A DNA stretch of 64,000 nucleotides from Mayfieldus sp963781495 (lineage in GTDB: Bacteria; Actinomycetota; Thermoleophilia; Solirubrobacterales; 70-9). Below are positions 26,098 to 34,109 of the stretch, one piece after another (the stretch's first letter is position 1; every line of letters starts with the position of its first letter). Both the position numbers and the translations under genes were made by a program. Under the pieces are notes generated by a model. It was not told the DNA's origin, did not search any database, and saw only the letters and a list, made by a program, of their open reading frames with translations. The stretch covers positions 682,001 through 746,000 of the forward strand of contig CAWAFX010000002.1 in assembly GCA_963781495.1 (NCBI GenBank). The letters are read 5' to 3'.

Positions 26098-26694
26098 TCA
26101 CTGCAGCGACTCCCACTTGGTGGCGCTGCGCTGCAGCGAGGGATGGCTGACGAGCAGGTGCCAGACCACCGCGCACAGCCCCTCGGTGTGGGGAGTTATC
26201 CGCTCCTCGGCGAGCGGCGGGATGACGACGCAGGCGTCGGCCTCGCGGGCGGTGTGGCCGCCGTCGCGCCCGACCACTCCGAACACCGCGGCGCCGGTCT
26301 CGCGTGCGAGGTCGATCGCCTGCACGAGGTTGGCCGAGACGCCGCGCTCGGCGTCGCCGCCGCCGACCGAGAAGACCAGCAGGCCGTCCTCGGCCCGCAG
26401 CCGCGAGCCCTGCAGCCAGGCGGCGAAGGTCGTGTCCCAGCCCTCGTCGTTGGTGCGGGCGGTCAGCTCGGAGACGTTGTCGGTCGGCGCGTAAGCCTCG
26501 AACCCGCAGAGCTTGCGGAAGTCGTTGACCGCGTGGCTGGCGTGGCCGGCCGAGCCGCCGACCCCCAAGATGAAGAGCCGCCCGCCGCGCTCGCGCACCG
26601 CGGCCAGCCCCGCGGCCATGCTCTCGACCGCCTCGGTGTCCAGCGCCGCGAGGATCTCGTTCGACTCCCGCAGGTAGTCCTCGGCGAAGCTCAT
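26098..26694 (-). CDS. gmhA: Sedoheptulose-7-phosphate isomerase (GmhA-like SIS protein)
   Basis: 198 residues, ATG overlapping the upstream methyltransferase stop (ATGA). A single SIS domain with ILGVGGSAGHASHAVNDF, the FSVGGGDAERGVSANLVQAI segment and a C-terminal EERITPHTEGLCAVVWHLL region matching GmhA. The enzyme isomerises sedoheptulose 7-phosphate to D-glycero-D-manno-heptose 7-phosphate, the first step of heptose synthesis. Context with hddA, gmhB and hddC supports this over other SIS isomerases. Confidence 0.85.
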   Translation of the reverse strand: MSFAEDYLRESNEILAALDTEAVESMAAGLAAVRERGGRLFILGVGGSAGHASHAVNDFRKLCGFEAYAPTDNVSELTARTNDEGWDTTFAAWLQGSRLRAEDGLLVFSVGGGDAERGVSANLVQAIDLARETGAAVFGVVGRDGGHTAREADACVVIPPLAEERITPHTEGLCAVVWHLLVSHPSLQRSATKWESLQ

Positions 26695-27326
26695 GCGCCG
26701 CCCCCCGGCAGCCGGCAGGCGGCGAAGGTGTTGAGGCCGAACTTGTGCCGGCGGCAGCGGATCCCGCTGGGCGGAAAGCCCGCCTGGACGAGCATCGGCC
26801 AGAGGTCGCGGGGGTCGTAGTAGCGCTTGTGGTCGTCCATCTCCTCGGCCGGGCTGAGCCCGAAGCGGAAGGCCGAGAGCTCGAGCAAGGCCTTCCCCCT
26901 CCAGCTGGGGACGTTTATCAGCGCCGCCCCGCCCGGCGCCAGCAGGCGCCGGATCTCGTCCAACATCCGCTGCGGCTCGGAGAGGTGCTCGAGGACCGAG
27001 AGGCAGAGGACGACGTCGAGCGAGCCGTCCGCGAGCTCGGCCAACGCGCCGGGCAGCTCGCCCTCGACCGCTCGCACCTTGGGGTGGCGGCGGAGGTCAT
27101 CGGCGAGGGCGATGTCGACCAGGACCGCCTCGCGGACCTGATCCAGCGCCGTGCGCATGAAGGCGGCCTGATAGCCGCAGCCAAGGTCGCCGACCGCCTT
27201 GCCGCGCAGGTCGGCGTGGCGGCGCACCGCGCGGCCGCTGAGCCAGACGCCGAAGCGGTCGACCACGGTCGGCTCGCGGTGCTGGCCATAGGCGCCCGAG
27301 CGCCCGGACTTCTGCGCGGTCGCCAT
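26691..27326 (-). CDS. SAM-dependent methyltransferase (class I)
   Basis: 211 residues. Motif I reads AVGDLGCGYQAAF, followed by an acidic motif II region (VLVDIALADD), VVLCLSVLEHLSEPQRMLDE and LAPGGAALINVPSW, the usual order of methyltransferase-11 domains. The C-terminus contains a DDHKRYYDPRDLWPMLVQAGF segment often found in glycan or lipid methyltransferases. TGATG overlap with the TylF-like gene and ATGA overlap with gmhA make it part of the operon; it probably methylates a sugar or its precursor. Confidence 0.8.
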   Translation of the reverse strand: MATAQKSGRSGAYGQHREPTVVDRFGVWLSGRAVRRHADLRGKAVGDLGCGYQAAFMRTALDQVREAVLVDIALADDLRRHPKVRAVEGELPGALAELADGSLDVVLCLSVLEHLSEPQRMLDEIRRLLAPGGAALINVPSWRGKALLELSAFRFGLSPAEEMDDHKRYYDPRDLWPMLVQAGFPPSGIRCRRHKFGLNTFAACRLPGGGA

Positions 27327-28099
27327 CAGCGCTTGACGACGATCCCGTGGCCGTTGAGGTTGTGCAGCACGAGGCGGTCCTCGCGTCCGCGCTGCTCGTC
27401 GACGAACCTGGTCACCCCCGGACAGGCCGGGAAGCCGTAGTCGTCGAAGACCGCGACCCCGCCGCTCGAAAGCCGCGGCCAGGCCCAGTCGAAGACGTCC
27501 TTGGCCGACTGGTAGACGTCGACGTCGACGTGACAGAGCCGCAGCGCCCGGTCGCCGACCGCGTCCGCGGTCTGCTCGGGGAAGATCCCCTGCAGCAGCT
27601 CGACGTTGTCAAGCCCCAGCTTCTGGACCAGCTTCTGCACCGTCTCGCGCGAGGTGTCGTCGTGCTTTCCGTCGCGGTAGTAGGTGTCGAGCTCGCCGGT
27701 CTTGACCACGCCCTCCCAGGTGTCGCAGAGGAAGACCGGGTCGGAGATCCCCAGCGCCTTCGCGCGGGCGGCCATGATCGCCCCGCTGCCGCCGCGCCAG
27801 ACGCCGACCTCGACGATCGCGCCGGGAACATCGGCCAGCTCGCCGACCAGGCTCCAGAGCTCGAAGCAGCGCCAGACGTCGACCAGGGTCTGCTTGCGCA
27901 CCTCGCTGTAAAGGCGGCTGAACTCCTCGTCGGCCTGCCAGGGGGCGTAGGAGGAGATCGGGTAGGCCATCGCGTGCGCCCCCGACTGAACCGCCTCGCG
28001 GCGCACGAAAGGCAGCGCCATGCCCTTCGCCACCGAGTAGCCGGAGTCGCGGATCAGGCGCCCGTAGTACCTAGCGTATGAAGTCCGTCTTTCGCTCAT
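27326..28099 (-). CDS. TylF/MycF-type sugar O-methyltransferase
   Basis: 257 residues. It carries GAIVEVGVWRGGSGAIMAARA (motif I of the TylF family), FLCDTWEGV, and LCHVDVDVYQSAKDVFDWAWPRL with the metal-binding Asp residues, then GGVAVFDDYGFPACPG. TylF and MycF methylate deoxysugars of macrolides using SAM and Mg2+. The start overlaps the 3' end of the GT2 gene by 29 nt. In this locus the likely target is a hydroxyl of rhamnose, heptose or the amino-sugar in a polysaccharide rather than an antibiotic. Confidence 0.88.
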   Translation of the reverse strand: MSERRTSYARYYGRLIRDSGYSVAKGMALPFVRREAVQSGAHAMAYPISSYAPWQADEEFSRLYSEVRKQTLVDVWRCFELWSLVGELADVPGAIVEVGVWRGGSGAIMAARAKALGISDPVFLCDTWEGVVKTGELDTYYRDGKHDDTSRETVQKLVQKLGLDNVELLQGIFPEQTADAVGDRALRLCHVDVDVYQSAKDVFDWAWPRLSSGGVAVFDDYGFPACPGVTRFVDEQRGREDRLVLHNLNGHGIVVKR

Positions 28100-29363
28100 C
28101 GTCGGCCGTCGAGCGGGGGCGGCTCTCGGTCGCCGCCACCGTCCCGTGCAGCAGCAGGGTAAAGACGAACAGCTGCACGCCGCTGATCATCGCCGCCAGC
28201 CCGGTCACCGCAAGGTGGTTCTTGCCGCTGTCGGCGGTGTTGAGCTCGAGGCCGTGGTGAAAGTAGCTGAGCAGCAGCGGGATCGCCAGGCAGACGCCGG
28301 CGATCACGAGGCCGAAGGCGATCAGGGCGCTGCGCGTGTAGGGAAACGCCCGCAGCCAGCGGCGCCGGTAGCGGCCGGTGTAGTCGAAGAGGATCTGGCC
28401 GATGCAGCCGAGGAAGAAGGCCTGCAGCCCGACGACCAGGACCATCACGCCGAGGAACTGCCAGTTCAGCGACAGGGTGACCGGCCCGACGTCGAGGTCG
28501 CCGAAGCTGACCGGGAGCACGATCAGCAGCCCCAGCAGGGCGAGGAATATGCCGGGCCAGAAGACGAAGAAGTCGGAGCCGTAGACGAACATCGCCCGCA
28601 GATTGATCCAGGCCGCCTTGAAGGGCGAGAGCCAGCCCTCGCGCTTGTGGTGGCTCTCGCGCCCCTCCGGATCCTTGAGGAAGCGGACCGGCACCTCGGC
28701 CGTCTGCAGCCGCATGTGGACCGACTTCAGCACCATCTCCGAGGCGTACTCCCAGGACTGCGACTGCAGGTCCATGCGCTCCAGCGCGTCGCGGGTGATT
28801 CCCCGCATCCCGCAGTGGATGTCGGAGAACTCGCTCGAGTAGAGGAGGTTGAGGATCCAGGTCGTGAGCGGGGTCCCGATCCGGCGGTGGTGCCAGGGCA
28901 TCGAGCCGGGCTCGATGTAGCCCTTCCAGCGCGAGCCCATCACGAACTCGTAGCCTTCGCGCATCCGCTCGACGAACGGGGCCAGCTCGCGGAAGTCGTA
29001 GGTGCAGTCGGCGTCGCCCATCAGCACGTAGCGGCCACGGATGAAGGGCAGGGCGTCGATGTAGGCGCGCCCGAGACCGCGCTTGGGCGACTTCAGCACC
29101 CGGGCCCCGCGCTCGAGCGCGATCTCCGCCGTGCGGTCGGCGGAGCTGTCGACGATCAGGATCTCGCCCGCGACCCCGGCCCGCCGCAGCCCCTCCCGGC
29201 ACCAGTCGACGAACTCGGCGATCGTGATCTCCTCGTCGAGGGCGGGGATGACGATCGAGAGCTCCGGATCGCTGACGTCCTGCTCCGGGACAAGCAGCTC
29301 CAGCTTGGGATCCGGGCTGGACGGCGACGTTCTGGCTGCCTGCACGCTCACCGGCATACCCAA
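28071..29363 (-). CDS. Membrane-bound GT2 glycosyltransferase (polyprenyl-phosphate type)
   Basis: 430 residues from TTG 29363 or ATG 29357. The N-terminal GT-A domain shows LSIVIPALDEEITIAEFVDW, the DXD-like LMGDADCTYDF and a GLGRAYIDAL segment as in dolichol-phosphate mannose/glucose synthases. Four hydrophobic segments follow in the C-terminal 190 residues (for example FFVFWPGIFLALLGLLIVLP). The enzyme likely loads a sugar onto polyprenyl phosphate at the cytoplasmic face. It is next to the ABC permease gene and overlaps the TylF-like gene. Confidence 0.87.
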   Translation of the reverse strand: MGMPVSVQAARTSPSSPDPKLELLVPEQDVSDPELSIVIPALDEEITIAEFVDWCREGLRRAGVAGEILIVDSSADRTAEIALERGARVLKSPKRGLGRAYIDALPFIRGRYVLMGDADCTYDFRELAPFVERMREGYEFVMGSRWKGYIEPGSMPWHHRRIGTPLTTWILNLLYSSEFSDIHCGMRGITRDALERMDLQSQSWEYASEMVLKSVHMRLQTAEVPVRFLKDPEGRESHHKREGWLSPFKAAWINLRAMFVYGSDFFVFWPGIFLALLGLLIVLPVSFGDLDVGPVTLSLNWQFLGVMVLVVGLQAFFLGCIGQILFDYTGRYRRRWLRAFPYTRSALIAFGLVIAGVCLAIPLLLSYFHHGLELNTADSGKNHLAVTGLAAMISGVQLFVFTLLLHGTVAATESRPRSTADDERKTDFIR

Positions 29364-29364
29364 G

Positions 29365-30219
29365 CTAGAGCTCTTCGGCGATCCGGGGCGCCTCGCGGTT
29401 GAACACCCAGACGGCCAGCCCGCAGATGATCACGAAAGCGGCGACCGAGATCCCGAACTTCAACCAGCCTCCGGCGGCGGAGACGGCCCCGGGCGCGCTG
29501 GGGTCGATGATCCACTTACGGGCTTGGCTGAAGATCGGGGTCAGGGGGTTGAGGCTGATGACCGCGAGGAAGCGCTGTGGCACGACCCCCTCCTGCAGCG
29601 GGTAGAGAACGGGGGTTCCGTAGAAGAGCGCCGTCGACAGCACTCCCCAGATGATCGCCATGTCGCGGTAGCGCACGTAGAGGGAGGAAAGGATCGCTGC
29701 AACCGCCGACGTGATCGCGAGCAGCGGCAGCAGCAATAGCGGCAGCAGCAGCCAGGTCCAGAAGGGGCCGACGCCGAGAATGAGGATGAGGATGAAGACG
29801 GCGATCATGTTCAGCCCCAGGTCCAGAACGCCGGTGAGTACCGAGGCGAGGGGGATGACCAGGCGCGGGAACTGGGTCTTGCGAACGATGCCCTCGTTGA
29901 CGACGACCGAAGTGACCGCCTGAGAGGTCGCCTCGGAGAAGAAGGTGAACAGCATCACGTTGAAGAGCAGCAGGGCGGGGTAGTGCTCGACCTGCCCGCC
30001 GAAGCGGATCACCTGCGTGAAGATGAACAGCAGCACCCCGAAGAGCAGCAGCGGGCGGACCAGCGACCAGACGTAGCCGAGCGCCGTGCCGACGAAGCTC
30101 GTCTTGAACTCGTTGATGGCGATCAGCCAGAGGAGATCGAAGAAGCGTCGCCGACCGCCACCCACGGCCGAAGGGCCGTGGATCTCCCGCAGCTCGGTGC
30201 TGGGCGCGGCGGCCTCCAT
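29365..30219 (-). CDS. ABC-2 type polysaccharide export permease (Wzm-like)
   Basis: 284 residues from ATG 30219, which leaves about 20 bp to the divergent small gene; a longer frame to 30315 would overlap it. Six hydrophobic segments are visible, beginning with the amphipathic LLWLIAINEFKTSFVGTALG element and the ALGYVWSLVRPLLLFGVL region typical of Wzm/TagG permeases. It would pair with the Wzt-type ATPase encoded at 34110-35336 on the same strand, separated by a plus-strand glycosyltransferase operon. Exports lipid-linked glycan across the membrane. Confidence 0.9.
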   Translation of the reverse strand: MEAAAPSTELREIHGPSAVGGGRRRFFDLLWLIAINEFKTSFVGTALGYVWSLVRPLLLFGVLLFIFTQVIRFGGQVEHYPALLLFNVMLFTFFSEATSQAVTSVVVNEGIVRKTQFPRLVIPLASVLTGVLDLGLNMIAVFILILILGVGPFWTWLLLPLLLLPLLAITSAVAAILSSLYVRYRDMAIIWGVLSTALFYGTPVLYPLQEGVVPQRFLAVISLNPLTPIFSQARKWIIDPSAPGAVSAAGGWLKFGISVAAFVIICGLAVWVFNREAPRIAEEL

Positions 30220-30241
30220 CGCGAGGCTACGATTATCCGCG

Positions 30242-30493
30242 ATGAGTCCTGGCGCGTCTTCCCCGGAGCCGGACGAGGCGTCCGGAGAGCCTCGCCGCGA
30301 GCCCGATGCCGCCATGGAGCGGCGGCTCGTCGCCCAGCGTGAGGCGTTTCACCGTGAGTCGATGCGCAAGGCGTTTCGCATAGCCGACCTCGAGCAGCGC
30401 ATCGAGGAGATCGTCCGCAGCTATGAGGGCAGCCTGAGCTGGAAGCTGACCGCGCCGCTGCGGATCGGCAAGCGCCTGCTGCGGCGCCGATGA
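30242..30493 (+). CDS. 83-aa coiled-coil protein preceding GT2
   Basis: 83 residues, overlapping the next gene's start as ATGA. An N-terminal Pro/Glu/Arg-rich stretch leads into a coiled coil (RLVAQREAFHRESMRKAFRIADLEQRIEEI) and ends in SLSWKLTAPLRIGKRLLRRR. The phrase SLSWxLTAPLR is common as a linker or N-terminal element of actinobacterial polysaccharide glycosyltransferases. Here it stands as its own protein in front of a two-domain GT2, so it may be a split-off membrane-associating or oligomerisation element of that enzyme. Function is inferred only. Confidence 0.6.
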   Translation: MSPGASSPEPDEASGEPRREPDAAMERRLVAQREAFHRESMRKAFRIADLEQRIEEIVRSYEGSLSWKLTAPLRIGKRLLRRR

Positions 30494-32061
30494 GCGCCGC
30501 CGTGGCCCCTGGCCCGGCCACGGGGCCGCTGATCTCGGTCGTGCTGCCGGCCTACCGGACGCCGCGCCGCTACCTGCGGGCGGCGATCGCCTCGGTGCGG
30601 CGCCAGACCTATCCCCACTGGGAGCTCTGCATCGTCGACGACGGCTCCGGCCAGCCGTCGCTGCGGCGCACGATCGGGGGCTACGCGCGCCGCGACGGGC
30701 GCATCAAGGCCGACTTCCTGCCCCGCAACGGCGGCATCTCGGCGGCGTCCAACCGGGCCCTGGAGTTCTGCGACGGCGAGCTGGTCGCCTTCCTCGACCA
30801 CGACGACGTCCTCGCCCCCAGCGCGCTGCAGCGCGTCGCGGAGGAGTTCGGGCGCCGCGAGCTCGACGCCGTCTACACCGACCAGGACAAGATCAGCCCC
30901 CGCGGCCGCCACTCCGACCCCTTCCACAAGCCCGACTGGTCCCCGGCGCACGTGCTCGGCGTCATGTACGTCGGCCACCTGCTGGTCGTGCGGCGGGCGC
31001 TGGTCGAGGAGACGGGCGGCTTCGACCCCGAGTTCGACGGGATCCAGGACTTCGAGCTGCTGCTGCGGATCTCCGAGCGCAGTGAGCGGATCGGCCACGT
31101 CGACGAGATCCTCTACCACTGGCGCGCGATCCCGGGCAGCATCGCCGCCGGCGAGGGCCAGAAGGCGGGGATCGAGGAGTTGCAGGCGAAGGCGGTCAAC
31201 GCCCACCTGGCCCGCCTCGGGGCGGCCGCGCGGGCGCGCCCCCATCCCTCGCTGCCGCACCGGCTGCGGCTCGCCCCGGACCCCGACCCGGCGCCGCCGC
31301 GGGTCAGCCTGCTGATCGCCTCCACCGAGGGCGGCCGGGCCGAACGCCTGCTCGAGCAGACCGAGTACCCGAACCTGGAGCCGGTCGTGATCGAGGCAGC
31401 CGAGCTCGCCACCGGCCGGGCGCGGGCGCTGAACCGCGCCGCCGGTGCGGCGGGCGGCGAGTACCTCCTCATCTCTGCTGACACGGTCGAGCCCGCGGGG
31501 CCGGACTGGATCCAGCGGCTGCTGCTCTACGCGCGGCTTCCGGGGGTCGGCGCCGCCGGCCCGCTGCTGCTGCGGCCCGACGGCCACGTCGCCGCCGCGG
31601 GGCTGGCGCTGGGGCTCGAGGACCCGGCGCTGCCGGTGCTGGAGGGGCGCAGCGCCGACGGCGACGGCTACTACGGTTCGCTGCCCTGCCCGCGCGAGGT
31701 CTCGGCGGTCAGCGGCGACTGCATGCTGGTCAGCCGGGCGGCGTTCGAGCGCGGCGGCGGCTTCGACGAGGTCTACGAGAGCGGCTACGAGGACGTCGAT
31801 CTCTGCCAGCGGCTGATCGCGCAAGGGCTGCGGGTCGTCTACGCCCCCGAGCCGGCGATGGTCGACCACCGCCGCACCGCATCGCGCCAGGCGGCCTTCG
31901 ACGTCCTCGACCGGGCCCTGTTCGTCGACCTCTGGTACGACGAGCTGACCCGCGGCGACCCCTACTACAACGCCAACTTCTCGCCCGAGGACGCCAACTA
32001 CTCGCCCCCGCGCGCCAACGGCTCGCGCGATTGGGACCGCCATGCGAGGCCGCTGCGATGA
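30490..32061 (+). CDS. Two-domain GT2 glycosyltransferase
   Basis: 523 residues. The first GT-A domain (residues about 14-230) has ISVVLPAYRTPRRYLRAAIASV, ELCIVDDGSGQ and the LVAFLDHDDVL DXD-like motif. The second (about 265-500) is degenerate at its start (VSLLIASTEGGRAERLL) but keeps VSGDCMLVSRAAFERGGGFDE and GYEDVDLCQRL. This architecture occurs in O-antigen and capsule glycosyltransferases. Coupled to the upstream 83-aa gene and to the downstream GT4 by ATGA overlaps. Soluble or peripheral cytoplasmic enzyme. Confidence 0.88.
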   Translation: MSAAVAPGPATGPLISVVLPAYRTPRRYLRAAIASVRRQTYPHWELCIVDDGSGQPSLRRTIGGYARRDGRIKADFLPRNGGISAASNRALEFCDGELVAFLDHDDVLAPSALQRVAEEFGRRELDAVYTDQDKISPRGRHSDPFHKPDWSPAHVLGVMYVGHLLVVRRALVEETGGFDPEFDGIQDFELLLRISERSERIGHVDEILYHWRAIPGSIAAGEGQKAGIEELQAKAVNAHLARLGAAARARPHPSLPHRLRLAPDPDPAPPRVSLLIASTEGGRAERLLEQTEYPNLEPVVIEAAELATGRARALNRAAGAAGGEYLLISADTVEPAGPDWIQRLLLYARLPGVGAAGPLLLRPDGHVAAAGLALGLEDPALPVLEGRSADGDGYYGSLPCPREVSAVSGDCMLVSRAAFERGGGFDEVYESGYEDVDLCQRLIAQGLRVVYAPEPAMVDHRRTASRQAAFDVLDRALFVDLWYDELTRGDPYYNANFSPEDANYSPPRANGSRDWDRHARPLR

Positions 32062-33245
32062 GGGTCCTGTTCCTGCTCTACGGGCCTTTCGACTCCAACA
32101 GCGCGATCCAGGCGCTGCACTTCGGCAACGAGATGACCGAGCTGGGCTGCGAGGTGACGCTCTGCGCCACCGGCAGCCCGGAAGAGATCGCCGGCGTCGG
32201 CGAGCCGCGCTTCGAGTGCATCCGCTACGGCGAGCTGTCGCGCTGGCGGCGCGACTACGAGCGCCGGCCCGGCGAGACGATGGTCTGCGCCTGGACCCCG
32301 CGCGAGCGGGTGCGCGTGCACGCCCAAATCCTCTGCGGCCATCTCCGGCTGCCCTACGTCGTCCACCTCGAGGACAACGAGGACTACCTGCTCTCGAGCT
32401 TCGACATGCTGCCCAAGGGCGAGCTGCGGCGGATGCCGGTGCGCGAATACGACCGCCCCGACGCGATCGACATGTCCGACCCCGAGCGCTACCCGGAGTT
32501 CCTGCGCGCGGCGGACGGGATCACGGTGATCACCGAGGAGCTGAATGAGTTCAACCGGGCCGGGCGCCCGCACCACCTCGCTCGCCCGGGGATCGACAGC
32601 GAGCGTTTCCGGCCCGACCTGGCGCCGCCGCTTTCGCGGCGCCAGCTGGGGCTGCGCGAGGACGAGTTCGTCCTCGTCTACCACGGCACGATGCACTTCG
32701 CCAACCAGCACGAGATGCTCAGCCTCTACCTGGCCGTGAAGCTGCTGCAGCGCCGCGGGCTGCCGGTGCGGCTGGTGCGGCTCGGGGTGACCAACCTCGG
32801 CGGCGTCGACCCGCGCGCCTTCGGCGCCCTGACGGACGGCGTGGTCGAGCTCGGGCAGGTGCCGTGGCGCGAGATCCCCAGCCACCTCGCCCTCGCCGAC
32901 GCCTACGTGCAGCCGGGAGCCCCGGACGATTTCAACCGCTACCGCCTTCCCTCGAAGCTGCCCGAGTTCCTGGCCATGGGCCGCCCGGTCGTGCTTCCGC
33001 ACTGCAATATCGGCAACGACCTCACTGATGGCGAGAACGTGCTGCTGCTGGAACGCGGCACGGCGCCGGAGATCGCCGACCGGGTCGAGGAGCTGGTCCG
33101 CGACCCCGCCCTCGCCGCCCGGCTGGCGGCCGGCGCGAGGGAGTTCGCCCTGCGGGAGCTGAATTGGCACGATAACGCCGTGGGCCTGCTCGACTTCTAC
33201 CGCCGGCTGGTCGCCGAGCACGGCTCCCGGGCGGCAGCCGCGTGA
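32058..33245 (+). CDS. GT4-type glycosyltransferase
   Basis: 395 residues from ATG 32058, overlapping the GT2 stop. The Rossmann start MRVLFLLYGPFDSNSAIQAL, the central LVYHGTMHFANQHEMLSLY and the C-terminal donor-binding region (VPWREIPSHLALADAYVQPG, followed by KLPEFLAMGRPVVLP with the conserved acidic residue) indicate a GT-B, family 4-like transferase. The sugar donor is not known. Third gene in a four-gene plus-strand operon. Confidence 0.85.
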   Translation: MRVLFLLYGPFDSNSAIQALHFGNEMTELGCEVTLCATGSPEEIAGVGEPRFECIRYGELSRWRRDYERRPGETMVCAWTPRERVRVHAQILCGHLRLPYVVHLEDNEDYLLSSFDMLPKGELRRMPVREYDRPDAIDMSDPERYPEFLRAADGITVITEELNEFNRAGRPHHLARPGIDSERFRPDLAPPLSRRQLGLREDEFVLVYHGTMHFANQHEMLSLYLAVKLLQRRGLPVRLVRLGVTNLGGVDPRAFGALTDGVVELGQVPWREIPSHLALADAYVQPGAPDDFNRYRLPSKLPEFLAMGRPVVLPHCNIGNDLTDGENVLLLERGTAPEIADRVEELVRDPALAARLAAGAREFALRELNWHDNAVGLLDFYRRLVAEHGSRAAAA

Positions 33246-34093
33246 GCACTCCGCTTCGGGAGCGGCTCGGTGGGCTGCGGCAGCGGCTGCGCGAACAGGC
33301 CGCGCCCGGCGGGGCACCGGCCGGCGCCAACGACTCGGCGAAGCTGATCGCCGACGAGCGGCTCTGGGAGCTGCGCGAGCGCTACCAGGGCAGCTTCGCG
33401 GTCCCGCCGCTCTCCTACGGAACCGCCGGCGACTTCGCCGACAGCAGCGACAACCTCGCCGGCCTCGCGCGCTACAGCAACGACATGAAGGACCTGCAGC
33501 GCTGCTGGACCCTGAAGGCGGTGCTCGGCAACGTCGCCCCAGGCGGACGGCTGGCCGAGATCGGCGCCGGTGAGCCGCTGGTCGCCGGATTGCTGTCGCG
33601 CCTCGGCTACCCGGTCACCGTCGTCGACCCATACGACGGCAGCGGCAACGGCCCACGCGAGTACGAGCAGTTCCGCGCCGCCTATCCGGACCTCGACTTC
33701 GTGCGCGACCAGTTCACGACCGCGACAGCGCTCGAGGGCCCTTTCGACTGCGTGTACTCGATCTCGGTCCTCGAGCATGTGCCGCTGGAGGCGATCGATG
33801 ACGTGCTTGAGGCCGCGCGTGACGCCACCCAGGATTCCGGCGGCTGCCAGATCCATGCGATCGACCACGTCGTCGCCGGCTGGGGCGCCGAGGAGCATCT
33901 GGAGCGGCTGCGGCGGATCGTCGCGCGCTCAGGTGTTGCGGACGAGCTCGACGCCACGATCGCCGAGATGGAGGGCGATCCCGAGGCCTATTTCGTCTCC
34001 ACAGAGGCACACGACCGCTGGCGCGGCTCGCTCGACTACGCGGACTACCCGATGCGGCGGATCGGGTCGATCCAGCTCCTGCCCAGCGGCTGA
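33242..34093 (+). CDS. Class I SAM methyltransferase
   Basis: 283 residues from GTG overlapping the GT4 stop (GTGA). Motif I reads GGRLAEIGAGEPLVAGLLSRLG, then VTVVDPYDGSG and CVYSISVLEHVPLEAIDDV. An N-terminal region of about 95 residues has charged, helical sequence without known motif. The C-terminus ends RRIGSIQLLPSG. Likely modifies the glycan made by the two preceding glycosyltransferases or a sugar intermediate. Convergent with the Wzt gene, 16 bp apart. Confidence 0.8.
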   Translation: MSTPLRERLGGLRQRLREQAAPGGAPAGANDSAKLIADERLWELRERYQGSFAVPPLSYGTAGDFADSSDNLAGLARYSNDMKDLQRCWTLKAVLGNVAPGGRLAEIGAGEPLVAGLLSRLGYPVTVVDPYDGSGNGPREYEQFRAAYPDLDFVRDQFTTATALEGPFDCVYSISVLEHVPLEAIDDVLEAARDATQDSGGCQIHAIDHVVAGWGAEEHLERLRRIVARSGVADELDATIAEMEGDPEAYFVSTEAHDRWRGSLDYADYPMRRIGSIQLLPSG

Positions 34094-34109
34094 ACCGCGC
34101 CGCCGCCGC

